Notes under the pieces: model-generated
Databases searched by the model: none
What the model saw: the letters and a program-made list of their open reading frames with translations, nothing else
What the model was told of the DNA's origin: nothing
From: CAZUEG01 sp043798775
GTDB taxonomy: Bacteria > Patescibacteriota > Minisyncoccia > Minisyncoccales > GWA2-46-15
Assembly (NCBI GenBank): GCA_043798775.1
Contig: JAZDOL010000036.1
Span: forward strand, 1 to 15,483
Length of the DNA stretch: 15,483 bases
Direction: 5' to 3'
Position numbers and translations under genes: made by a program
Part shown: piece by piece, positions 7,744 through 14,259 of the stretch
Numbering within the stretch: position 1 is the first letter of the stretch
Layout of the letters: the number at the start of each line of letters is the position of its first letter

Positions 7744-9000
7744 ATGAAAATTCGCTCCTTGTTGTTATACCTATTAATTACCGCGATTGCTTTATCGCCG
7801 ACGCTGTTTTTGGGAACTTCTTCTGATCTTCAAAAAAATATCGATATCCGCGTTGAAGATATTCTTTTAATTACTATTGTCGTCGTTAGCGTGGTTTGTT
7901 TTTTAATAAATAAAACAAGGATAATTAGCCAACCACCGTTATTTATTCCGATTGTTTGCTGGGTTGCCTTTGGAATGTTTGGTCTGTTGATAAATATCGC
8001 TCTTGGAAATGTTTATTGGCTCCGTGGCTTCTTCTATTTCCTTAAAGAGATCGAATTCTTTTTGATATATTTTTTTGTGTATTACAGCGTTAAGAACGAG
8101 TCAACGATTTTTAATTCAATTAAGTTGTGGGTCGTATTGGGCGCGGTAAATATTGGCTATGTGATATATCAGGCGCTTACCGGTCAACGTCGGGGCGAAT
8201 ACGGCACGGCGGCAATCGGCGAGTGGGGGGCGTTTCCCACCGGGGCTTTCTTTTTGTTAATGTTTTTATTTTTGATTAATTTCTATCTTTATCATCGCCA
8301 ACAATTAACAACTTCTGCGATCAAGCAAATATCGATTATTACCGCCGTTATTAGTTTAATCTTAGGAGTTTTTGGATCGGCGTCGAAAACAAACTTCTTG
8401 GGATTATTCTTCGGTATTCTTGTTACCTTGGCGATATATTTTTTAAAGAAAAAAAGCGTTAAAGTTCTAGCTTTAAGCGGTTTGGCAATAATTTTTTTGG
8501 TCGGAACGTTCGTTTTAGCTTTAACCTGGATTCCCGATACTAGCCGGTTATTATATGTTTTGAAACCGGAGCAATTATTGTTAAACTACGATGCCGGCCG
8601 GTTAACGGATGCGATTGTTCCCCAATTCACCGAAGCAATTCGCCATCCTCTTTTAATGATTATTGGTTTTGGTAAAGGAGCGATTCTTGTTTATCAGGAA
8701 AGCCATAATCAATACTTGCGGAATTTGGTGGAAACGGGATTAATCGGGAGCGTATTTTTTGTATTTTTAATATTGTCGATTATCAAAAAGGCATGGGCGG
8801 GGTTTAATCAAAAAACAAACAGCTTATCGGTTGGATTGTCTGCCGGATTATTGGTGGCAACCCTAACAATGTTATTTTTGTCATTTGCCACCGAACCGTT
8901 TATTGTTGTTAAGCCAAGCGAGGTATATTGGTTTTTTGCCGGCCTAACGATGGCATCAATGTCGCTTAGTGGTCGTAATATCCTTAAAAATTATGAATAA
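7744..9000 (+). CDS. O-antigen polymerase/ligase-like membrane protein (Wzy/WaaL type)
   Basis: A 418-residue polytopic membrane protein with roughly 10 to 12 hydrophobic segments spread from residue 4 to about 408. The Wzy_C/O-antigen ligase signature is the periplasmic loop ending 'HNQYLRNLVETGLIG' at 321-335, with the conserved His-Asn, and the preceding 'SASKTNFLGLFFG' helix. These enzymes join undecaprenyl-linked glycans, either to polymerise repeat units (Wzy) or to move them to a final acceptor (WaaL or protein glycosylation). With a flippase in the same operon, polymerase is the more likely role, but sequence motifs do not separate the two. The gene starts 21 bases after the previous stop without a visible Shine-Dalgarno site and its end overlaps the next gene by 8 bases. 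Confidence 0.88.
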   Translation: MKIRSLLLYLLITAIALSPTLFLGTSSDLQKNIDIRVEDILLITIVVVSVVCFLINKTRIISQPPLFIPIVCWVAFGMFGLLINIALGNVYWLRGFFYFLKEIEFFLIYFFVYYSVKNESTIFNSIKLWVVLGAVNIGYVIYQALTGQRRGEYGTAAIGEWGAFPTGAFFLLMFLFLINFYLYHRQQLTTSAIKQISIITAVISLILGVFGSASKTNFLGLFFGILVTLAIYFLKKKSVKVLALSGLAIIFLVGTFVLALTWIPDTSRLLYVLKPEQLLLNYDAGRLTDAIVPQFTEAIRHPLLMIIGFGKGAILVYQESHNQYLRNLVETGLIGSVFFVFLILSIIKKAWAGFNQKTNSLSVGLSAGLLVATLTMLFLSFATEPFIVVKPSEVYWFFAGLTMASMSLSGRNILKNYE

Positions 9001-9994
9001 AAATTATCCCAAGGTAACGATAATTATTCCCGTATATAACGAAGAACGCTATATCGCGGAGTGCTTAGATGCGGTCGTTAATCAGGATTACCCCCATGAA
9101 TATTTAGAGGCGCTGATCGTTGACGGAATGAGTGGCGATAATACAAGGGCAATTGTTGCTCAATACCTGTCTAAATATCCATATCTTCGTTTGCTGGATA
9201 ACGATAAGCGGTTTACGCCGATGGCGTTAAACATCGGGATTAAGGAGGCAAGGGGGGATTATATCATAAGAATGGATGCTCATGCGGTTTATCAGGCCGA
9301 TTATATATCAAAATGCATTGAATACTCGCATAAATACGGGGCGGATAATGTTGGCGGGGTTATCCGCGCTATTCCCGCTAATAAAACTATAGAAGCAAAG
9401 GCAATTGCATTATCGCTTTCCAGCATTTTTGGTGTTGGCGGGGCGCGGTTTCGGTTGAAGTCGCAAAAACCCCAATGGGTGGATACTGTTTTTGGCGGCT
9501 GTTATTTAAAAAAGACATTTGACCGAATTGGTTTGTACAATGAAAATTTAATAAGAAGCCAGGACTTAGAATTGAATATTCGCCTGAAAGCCCACGGCGG
9601 GAAAATATTAATGGTTCCGGATATCGTTGTTGATTATTATCCCAAATCGACAATTAAAGAATTTTTCCGGCATAATATCGAAGATGGCATTTGGGCGGTA
9701 TACCCATTAAAATTTATTAAATTGCCATTTAAGTTGCGTCATTATTTACCGATGCTGTTTGTGTTAGCATTTTTTATAGGAATGATCTTTGGTACATTCT
9801 TTCTTTTGTTTCGCTATCTATTCGTTTTAATGGCTACTGGGTACCTGTTAGTCAACTTGTTGTTTTCCCTAAAAATATCTATCAAAGAGAAAGACCCGCG
9901 ACTATTTATTCCCCTTGTCCTTTCTTTTATGAGCCGTCATTTTGGTTATGGTATTGGCTCGGTAATGGGCCTGATAAAATTATTAAAACGATGA
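8993..9994 (+). CDS. Membrane-anchored family 2 glycosyltransferase (ExoA-like)
   Basis: GT2 glycosyltransferase with a C-terminal membrane region. 'VTIIIPVYNEERYIAECLDA' opens the GT-A domain at residue 8, 'LIVDGMSGDNT' follows at 41-51, and 'IIRMDAHAVY' at 91-100 carries the D-A-H form of the DxD motif that marks ExoA-type enzymes. 'FGGCYLKKTFDRIGLYNE' and 'SQDLELNIRL' (catalytic-base region) complete the domain. Two to three hydrophobic helices lie between residue 250 and 330. I chose the ATG at 8993 because it puts 'MNKNYPKVTI' directly before the domain; an in-frame ATG at 8969 would add eight residues inside the previous gene. The stop overlaps the next ATG as ATGA. Confidence 0.92.
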   Translation: MNKNYPKVTIIIPVYNEERYIAECLDAVVNQDYPHEYLEALIVDGMSGDNTRAIVAQYLSKYPYLRLLDNDKRFTPMALNIGIKEARGDYIIRMDAHAVYQADYISKCIEYSHKYGADNVGGVIRAIPANKTIEAKAIALSLSSIFGVGGARFRLKSQKPQWVDTVFGGCYLKKTFDRIGLYNENLIRSQDLELNIRLKAHGGKILMVPDIVVDYYPKSTIKEFFRHNIEDGIWAVYPLKFIKLPFKLRHYLPMLFVLAFFIGMIFGTFFLLFRYLFVLMATGYLLVNLLFSLKISIKEKDPRLFIPLVLSFMSRHFGYGIGSVMGLIKLLKR

Positions 9995-10752
9995 TTGAGG
10001 AAAGAAAGAAAAAAGAAATTGACCACTACGACTATCGGGCGAGAATGGCGGTTGATGAAAAAAGCAAGACCGACGCGCCGGTATTATCCAGCTATCTTTT
10101 TTGTTACGAACAGCTTATTAATCATTATCAGGGAGAACAGTTGTTGGATTACGGCTGTGGCGAGGGGCATCACGCGATAAATCTTGCGAAACGCGGAATA
10201 TATGTGATTGGCATTGATTTGTCGGAGAAATCTCTGGAGGTTGCCCGCGAGAAAGCTGTTCGTGAAGGCGTTAGTAAAAACATTGACCTTCGGTTGATGG
10301 ATTGCGAAAAAATGATTTTCCCGAACCGTTTTTTTGACACCGTTTTTGACAGCGGGACATTTTCGTCTTTGGATATTGAAAAAGCGCTTCCGGAAATAGC
10401 GCGGGTTTTAAAACCGAACGGGCAACTGATTGGCATTGAAACATTTGGCCACAACCCGCTAACCAACCTGATCAGGAAAATAAACCGCCTAAGGGGAACA
10501 AGAACCGATTGGGCGGTTAATCACATTGTGACCGAAGAACAATTAAAGCTGTTAAAAAAGTATTTTCAAAAAGTAACTGTCTATTATTTCCATCTGTTCT
10601 CATGGATGGCGTTTCCCTTACTAAATTTACCAGGTGGGCGAATTCTGCTAAGATTTTTAGAAAGAGGGGAAGGATGGCTGCTTAAGCGTTCATTCTTTCA
10701 AAGACATGCCTTTAAGGTGGTGTTTATCGCCGAAAGACCAATCTATGATTAA
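9991..10752 (+). CDS. Class I SAM-dependent methyltransferase (Methyltransf_11/25 type)
   Basis: Cytoplasmic methyltransferase of 253 residues. Motif I is 'LLDYGCGEG' at 51-59, the acidic ribose contact is Asp77 in 'GIDLSEKSL', 'RLMDCEKMIFP' supplies the adenine-side motif, and 'FDTVFDSGTFSSL' plus 'ARVLKPNGQLIGIE' match post-I and motif III regions. The C-terminal stretch 'FSWMAFPLLNLPGG' is hydrophobic and may bind a lipid-linked or membrane-near substrate. It overlaps the preceding glycosyltransferase by four bases (ATGA) and the following phosphoglycosyl transferase by eight, so the three genes are probably translated as a coupled set. The acceptor is unknown; methylation of the glycan, possibly as chain-end modification, is one reading. 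Confidence 0.9.
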   Translation: MIEERKKKEIDHYDYRARMAVDEKSKTDAPVLSSYLFCYEQLINHYQGEQLLDYGCGEGHHAINLAKRGIYVIGIDLSEKSLEVAREKAVREGVSKNIDLRLMDCEKMIFPNRFFDTVFDSGTFSSLDIEKALPEIARVLKPNGQLIGIETFGHNPLTNLIRKINRLRGTRTDWAVNHIVTEEQLKLLKKYFQKVTVYYFHLFSWMAFPLLNLPGGRILLRFLERGEGWLLKRSFFQRHAFKVVFIAERPIYD

Positions 10753-11353
10753 AAGAATATTTGATTTCATCTCGTCACTTATCGGATTGGTCTTGCTTTT
10801 GCCGGTACTGCTAATTACTGCGCTGGCTATAAAAATCAATTCTTCCGGACCGGTATTCTACCTGGCAAAGCGGGTCGGAAAAAATGGCAGAATATTCACG
10901 ATGTATAAGTTTAGAACGATGGTTATAAATGCCGATAAAATCGGCGGGCCGTCTACACCAATTGATGATCCACGCCTAACGAAAATCGGCAAAACGTTAA
11001 AGAAATTTCAGCTTGATGAGTTACCGCAACTGATAAATGTATTAATCGGCGATATGAGCTTGGTTGGTCCGCGCCCGGAAGTGCCGTTTTATGTAGATAT
11101 GATGACCAAAGAAGAAAAAGAGATCATCTTGTCAATCCGGCCGGGAATGACGGATCTCGCATCGCTGTGGAATTTTCATGAAGGCAACATTTTAAAAGGA
11201 AGCGTTGACCCGGAGAAAACATACCAAGAAAAGATTCGCCCGGAAAAAATTCGTTTACAAATTAAATATGTAAAGGAAAGAACATTTTTCGTTGATTTGA
11301 CAATAATAAAAAAAAACTGCACTAAGGGTATTCAAATTAAGTTAAGAAACTAG
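10745..11353 (+). CDS. Initiating phosphoglycosyl transferase (bacterial sugar transferase, PglC/WcaJ core)
   Basis: Monotopic membrane enzyme that transfers a sugar-1-phosphate from a nucleotide sugar to undecaprenyl phosphate, the first step of glycan assembly. From the ATG at 10745 it is 202 residues, the compact PglC-like form without the extra N-terminal helices of WbaP. 'KRIFDFISSLIGLVLLLP' forms the re-entrant helix with its Pro20 break. 'MYKFRTM' is at 53-59, the catalytic 'DELPQL' Asp-Glu pair at 91-92, then 'GDMSLVGPRPE' at 102-112 and 'RPGMTDLASLW' at 132-142. An in-frame ATG at 10706 would add 13 residues unlike the family, so I reject it. The sugar specificity is not readable from these motifs. 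Confidence 0.95.
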   Translation: MIKRIFDFISSLIGLVLLLPVLLITALAIKINSSGPVFYLAKRVGKNGRIFTMYKFRTMVINADKIGGPSTPIDDPRLTKIGKTLKKFQLDELPQLINVLIGDMSLVGPRPEVPFYVDMMTKEEKEIILSIRPGMTDLASLWNFHEGNILKGSVDPEKTYQEKIRPEKIRLQIKYVKERTFFVDLTIIKKNCTKGIQIKLRN

Positions 11354-11383
11354 ACATTAGACATTTGGCGTTAAAAACATAAC

Positions 11384-12376
11384 ATGAAAGGCTACTCAAA
11401 AAAATTCTTGCTGGACTTATACAAAATGATGCTTAAAATCCGCTTGGCGGAGGAGAGTTTGGTTGAGCCGATTATTAAGGGAGAAATCAAAACTCCCTGC
11501 CATTTATATTCCGGCGAGGAAGCGATTGCCGTGGGGGTTTGCGCTAATTTAACTAAATATGATGTCGTGTTTGGCAACCATCGTTCGCACGGCCATTATT
11601 TGGCAAAAGGCGGAGATTTAAACGCGATGATTAGCGAGATTTACGGCAAGGAAACCGGATGCTGTCATGGTCGAGGAGGGTCGATGCATTTAATCTATCC
11701 GTCAGTTGGATTTATGGGATCGACGCCGATTGTCGCCGGGACTGTTTCTTTGGCAACCGGAGCCGCGCTGGCAATGAAAATCAGAAAAATGAAAAACTTG
11801 GTAGTCAGCTTTTTTGGCGATGGAGCCACTGGCGAAGGAGTATTGTATGAGTCGATGAATTTTGCGTCACTTTATAAACTACCGATTATTTATGTGTGCG
11901 AAAATAACTTCTATGCCACCCATTTGCCATTAAAGGAATTTCGCCCGGACGATAATATTAATGAGATTGCCAAGCCGTTTAAAATATCGAGCTACCGCGC
12001 TATCGGTAATGATGTGCTATCGGTTTACGAAACCGTTAAAAAAGCCGTTACAGAAATTAAGAAAGAAAGGGGTCCGGTATTTATAGAATTTCGTACCTAT
12101 CGGTTAAGAGGTCATGTGGGCCCTAACGATAATATCCAGGGCAGTCAAACTGATATCCGTCCGAAAGCAGAAATAAAAAGGTGGCAAAAAAAAGATCCGC
12201 TTGCTGTTTTTCATAAATACTTAATAAAGAACGAATCAATAAAAAATGGAGAAATAGAAAAAATCAGGACTATACTCGAAGTAGAGATTAACATTGCCCA
12301 TCAGTTTGCGAGAAAGAGTTCGCACCCGCATGTCAAAGATATAGATAAGTACATCTTTTGTTTGGATAAGCGATAA
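11384..12376 (+). CDS. ThDP-dependent dehydrogenase E1 component, alpha subunit-like
   Basis: Alpha subunit of a pyruvate/2-oxoacid/acetoin dehydrogenase E1-type enzyme, 330 residues. The ThDP-Mg motif runs from 'FGDGATGEG' (GDG at 145-147) to 'CENN' (Asn174-175), the expected spacing. Active-site histidines are in 'NHRSHGHYLAKGGD' (His69, His71), and the E1 loop 'HGRGGSMH' is at 95-102, followed by 'STPIVAGTVSLATGAALA'. The C-terminus 'GPVFIEFRTYRLRGH' is typical. A beta subunit lies downstream, but an HNH gene separates them. No E2 or E3 gene is visible, so a stand-alone carboligase or sugar-modifying role is possible in this glycan locus. The start is 30 bases after the previous stop, with no clear ribosome site. 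Confidence 0.92.
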   Translation: MKGYSKKFLLDLYKMMLKIRLAEESLVEPIIKGEIKTPCHLYSGEEAIAVGVCANLTKYDVVFGNHRSHGHYLAKGGDLNAMISEIYGKETGCCHGRGGSMHLIYPSVGFMGSTPIVAGTVSLATGAALAMKIRKMKNLVVSFFGDGATGEGVLYESMNFASLYKLPIIYVCENNFYATHLPLKEFRPDDNINEIAKPFKISSYRAIGNDVLSVYETVKKAVTEIKKERGPVFIEFRTYRLRGHVGPNDNIQGSQTDIRPKAEIKRWQKKDPLAVFHKYLIKNESIKNGEIEKIRTILEVEINIAHQFARKSSHPHVKDIDKYIFCLDKR

Positions 12377-12380
12377 CACT

Positions 12381-13046
12381 ATGTTGCCACAAAGCAGCGA
12401 ATTAAAATCTAAAAGAGTATTCGGGCGTCCGTTTAAAAAGGGACATTCAAAAATATTCTTTGGACATACTGAAGAGGCAAAATTGAAAATAAGGTTATCT
12501 AAACTGGGAAGACATATTAGTGAAGAAACAAAAAGAAAGTTAAGCGAAATCAATAAAGGTAAAAAAATGAGCGAGGCGGTAAGGGCAAAAATAAGCGTAA
12601 AGATGAGGGGTAGGCAGATCTTATGGAGAGATAAAATAGGCGAATCTCTCGTGGGACATAAGGGATTATTTGGAAAAAATAATCCATTCTATGGGAAAAG
12701 ACACAATCAGGAGTCGTTAATTAAGATAGGGGCAGCAAACAAGGGAAAGAAATGGCCAACTCAGCGAAGAATAAATTTTTCGGGCATAAATGCACCGAAC
12801 TGGCATGGCGGAATATCGTTCCAGCCGTATCCGGTATTATGGACACAATTTTTACGGGATGGTGTGAAAAGAAGGGATGGATATATGTGCAAGTTGTGTA
12901 AAAATACAAACTCATTGTGTGTTCATCATATCGATTACGACAAACAAAACTGTCATTCAGACAACCTGATGACTCTATGTACGCATTGTCACAATAAAGT
13001 AAATTATAATAGAGAATATTGGAACGGGTATTTAAGAAGTTTATGA
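12381..13046 (+). CDS. HNH homing-type endonuclease with NUMOD3 repeats
   Basis: A 221-residue endonuclease resembling free-standing homing enzymes. Residues 30-80 hold about three NUMOD3-like DNA-binding repeats ('ISEETKRKLSEINKGKK' and neighbours), and another follows 'GKNNPFYGKRHNQESL' (98-113). 'INAPNWHGGIS' leads to the C-terminal HNH zinc module: Cys170-x2-Cys173, 'CVHHIDYDKQN' with His182-183, Asn195, and Cys200-x2-Cys203 followed by His204. All key residues look intact. It begins four bases after the E1 alpha stop, and its TGA overlaps the E1 beta ATG. By hand count 14 of 17 Arg codons are AGA/AGG (10 of 26 in the flanking E1 genes) and 8 of 13 Ile codons are ATA (6 of 28 in E1 beta), so it is probably acquired DNA with no role in glycan synthesis. 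Confidence 0.93.
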   Translation: MLPQSSELKSKRVFGRPFKKGHSKIFFGHTEEAKLKIRLSKLGRHISEETKRKLSEINKGKKMSEAVRAKISVKMRGRQILWRDKIGESLVGHKGLFGKNNPFYGKRHNQESLIKIGAANKGKKWPTQRRINFSGINAPNWHGGISFQPYPVLWTQFLRDGVKRRDGYMCKLCKNTNSLCVHHIDYDKQNCHSDNLMTLCTHCHNKVNYNREYWNGYLRSL

Positions 13047-14020
13047 GAATAATGACATACTCCAAGGCGATAAACGAAGCGCTGTATCAAGCTATGAAGG
13101 CGTACCCAAGCGTTTTTTTATTAGGTCAAGGGATTCGTTCCCCTTGGTACGTCGGCAACACCTGTGAAGGACTGCTGGAGAAATTTGGCGAAGCAAGAGT
13201 AATTGATACCCCGATCTCGGAAAACGCCATTAATGGCTCGGCAGTCGGCGCGGCGATTTGCGGAATGCGACCGGTTGTCGTTCATCCGCGGATCGATTTT
13301 ATGGTTTATGGGTTAGACCCGATTATTAACGAAGCCGCTAATTGGCATTATATGTTTGGCGGAATGTCGTCGGCGCCAATGGTTGTTTGGGCGATTATCA
13401 ACCGCGGGGGCGAACAGGGAGCGCAACACTCACAGGCGTTACAAGCGCTGTTCGCCCATATCCCGGGGTTAAAGGTGGTGATGCCGTCTAACCCCTACGA
13501 TGCCAAGGGTTTGATGATTTCGGCGATTGAAGATAATAATCCGGTAGTTTTTATTGATGACAGGTGGCTTTATAATCTTGAGGACGACGTTCCAAGTAAA
13601 ATGTATTCGGTGCCGATTGGTAAGGGGTTAATTAAAAAGAAAGGCAAGGACTTAACAATCGTCGCCACTTCTTATATGGTGAATAAAAGCATTGTTGTGG
13701 CTGATGAATTAAAAAAACAGGGGTGGTTTATAGAGGTTATTGACCCGAGAACGATATACCCTCTTGACGAGCAACTAATATTAAAATCGGTAAAAAAGAC
13801 CGGACGATTAGTTGTCGTGGATAGCGCTTGGAAATTTTGCGGAGTTGGCGGGGAAATAATTGCCACCGTAACAGAGAAAGCGTTTAATTATTTAAAAGCA
13901 AAACCGCTTCGCGTTACTTTGCCCAACTGCCCGGCGCCATCGAGCCGTAGCTTGGAAAACGCCTATTATTTATCGGAAAAAGAAATTTTTAACGCGGTAA
14001 AATCAATTCTTGTTAAATAA
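13043..14020 (+). CDS. ThDP-dependent dehydrogenase E1 component, beta subunit-like (transketolase C-terminal type)
   Basis: Beta subunit of the E1-type enzyme, 325 residues from the ATG at 13043. 'LLGQGI' and 'VIDTPISENAINGSAVGAA' carry the ThDP-activating glutamate (Glu60), and 'EQGAQHSQALQALFAHIPG' carries the conserved active-site His129. The transketolase C-terminal domain follows with 'LTIVATSYMVNKSIVVADEL' and 'EVIDPRTIYPLDE'. It must pair with the alpha subunit to form the cofactor site at the subunit interface. The 13043 ATG overlaps the HNH stop as ATGA with a weak AAGAAG upstream. An ATG at 13052 ('MTYSKAINEAL') is equally plausible; the frame also opens at 13019, but that would sit within the HNH gene. 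Substrate unknown. Confidence 0.92.
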   Translation: MRIMTYSKAINEALYQAMKAYPSVFLLGQGIRSPWYVGNTCEGLLEKFGEARVIDTPISENAINGSAVGAAICGMRPVVVHPRIDFMVYGLDPIINEAANWHYMFGGMSSAPMVVWAIINRGGEQGAQHSQALQALFAHIPGLKVVMPSNPYDAKGLMISAIEDNNPVVFIDDRWLYNLEDDVPSKMYSVPIGKGLIKKKGKDLTIVATSYMVNKSIVVADELKKQGWFIEVIDPRTIYPLDEQLILKSVKKTGRLVVVDSAWKFCGVGGEIIATVTEKAFNYLKAKPLRVTLPNCPAPSSRSLENAYYLSEKEIFNAVKSILVK

Positions 14021-14064
14021 TAATTAAGATTTATGAGCGTTATTTGTCTTTTAAGCGAGGGAAT

Positions 14065-14199
14065 TGGTTTCCGGGACACTCCGGGTCGCGAGCGGGCATG
14101 GTTTTTCGTCAACCGAAGGTTGACGAAAAGAGCGAGCGCTTTAGATGCCCGGTGTGAGCGAGTTTCGCGCGCTGGGCGAAACGAGCGACCCGGAAACCA
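14065..14199. repeat. GC-rich nested inverted-repeat element (cloverleaf-like)
   Basis: A 135-base element between E1 beta and the aminotransferase, about 61% GC by hand count in AT-rich surroundings. Outer arms 14065-14075 and 14189-14199 are perfect 11-base inverted repeats. 14081-14089 also pairs perfectly with 14185-14193, competing for part of the same right arm because 'CCGGG' occurs twice on the left, 5 bases apart. Inside, 14093-14099 pairs with 14145-14151 (7 bases) and encloses a perfect 12-base hairpin, 14103-14114 with 14118-14129, loop GAA. A sister hairpin pairs 14162-14168 with 14176-14182. ATTG occurs just outside or at both ends (14063-14066, 14201-14204), possibly by chance. 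It may be a REP/MITE-like repeat or a structured RNA. ORFs across it look like palindrome artefacts. Confidence 0.8.
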
Positions 14200-14207
14200 C
14201 ATTGCCG

Positions 14208-14238
14208 AGCGTTTTCTTTCTTACGAAACACAAACGCT
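14208..14238 (+). other. Hairpin in the leader of the aminotransferase gene
   Basis: Perfect 7-base arms AGCGTTT (14208-14214) and AAACGCT (14232-14238) enclose a second 4-base stem TTTC/GAAA (14217-14220 with 14225-14228) with a TTAC loop and a small internal bulge. It ends 21 bases before the aminotransferase ATG, in a leader without a visible Shine-Dalgarno site. It lies just outside the larger palindrome and might be part of the same element or a separate mRNA leader structure. No T-run follows, so it is not a standard terminator. Confidence 0.5.
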
Positions 14239-14259
14239 ACTAATCTTCACAACGATGAT

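Noticed and set aside
10706..10744. Upstream start for the phosphoglycosyl transferase
   Set aside because: It adds 13 residues lying inside the previous gene and unlike the family; the ATG at 10745 gives the typical 'MIKRIFDF' start.
11351..11368. Tandem 'TAGACATTAGACATT' after the phosphoglycosyl transferase
   Set aside because: Just two copies of a 7-base AT-rich word; likely chance.
12236..12553. A 105-codon - strand frame across the E1 alpha-HNH junction
   Set aside because: Antisense to two clearly coding genes, with no recognisable domain.
13019..13042. Upstream start for E1 beta
   Set aside because: It would add eight residues encoded within the HNH gene's end; 13043 or 13052 match the family better.
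14101..14130. Rho-independent terminator after E1 beta
   Set aside because: The 12-base stem is perfect, but the T-run lies within the 5' arm and A-run within the 3' arm, on both strands, so no U-tract follows the stem.
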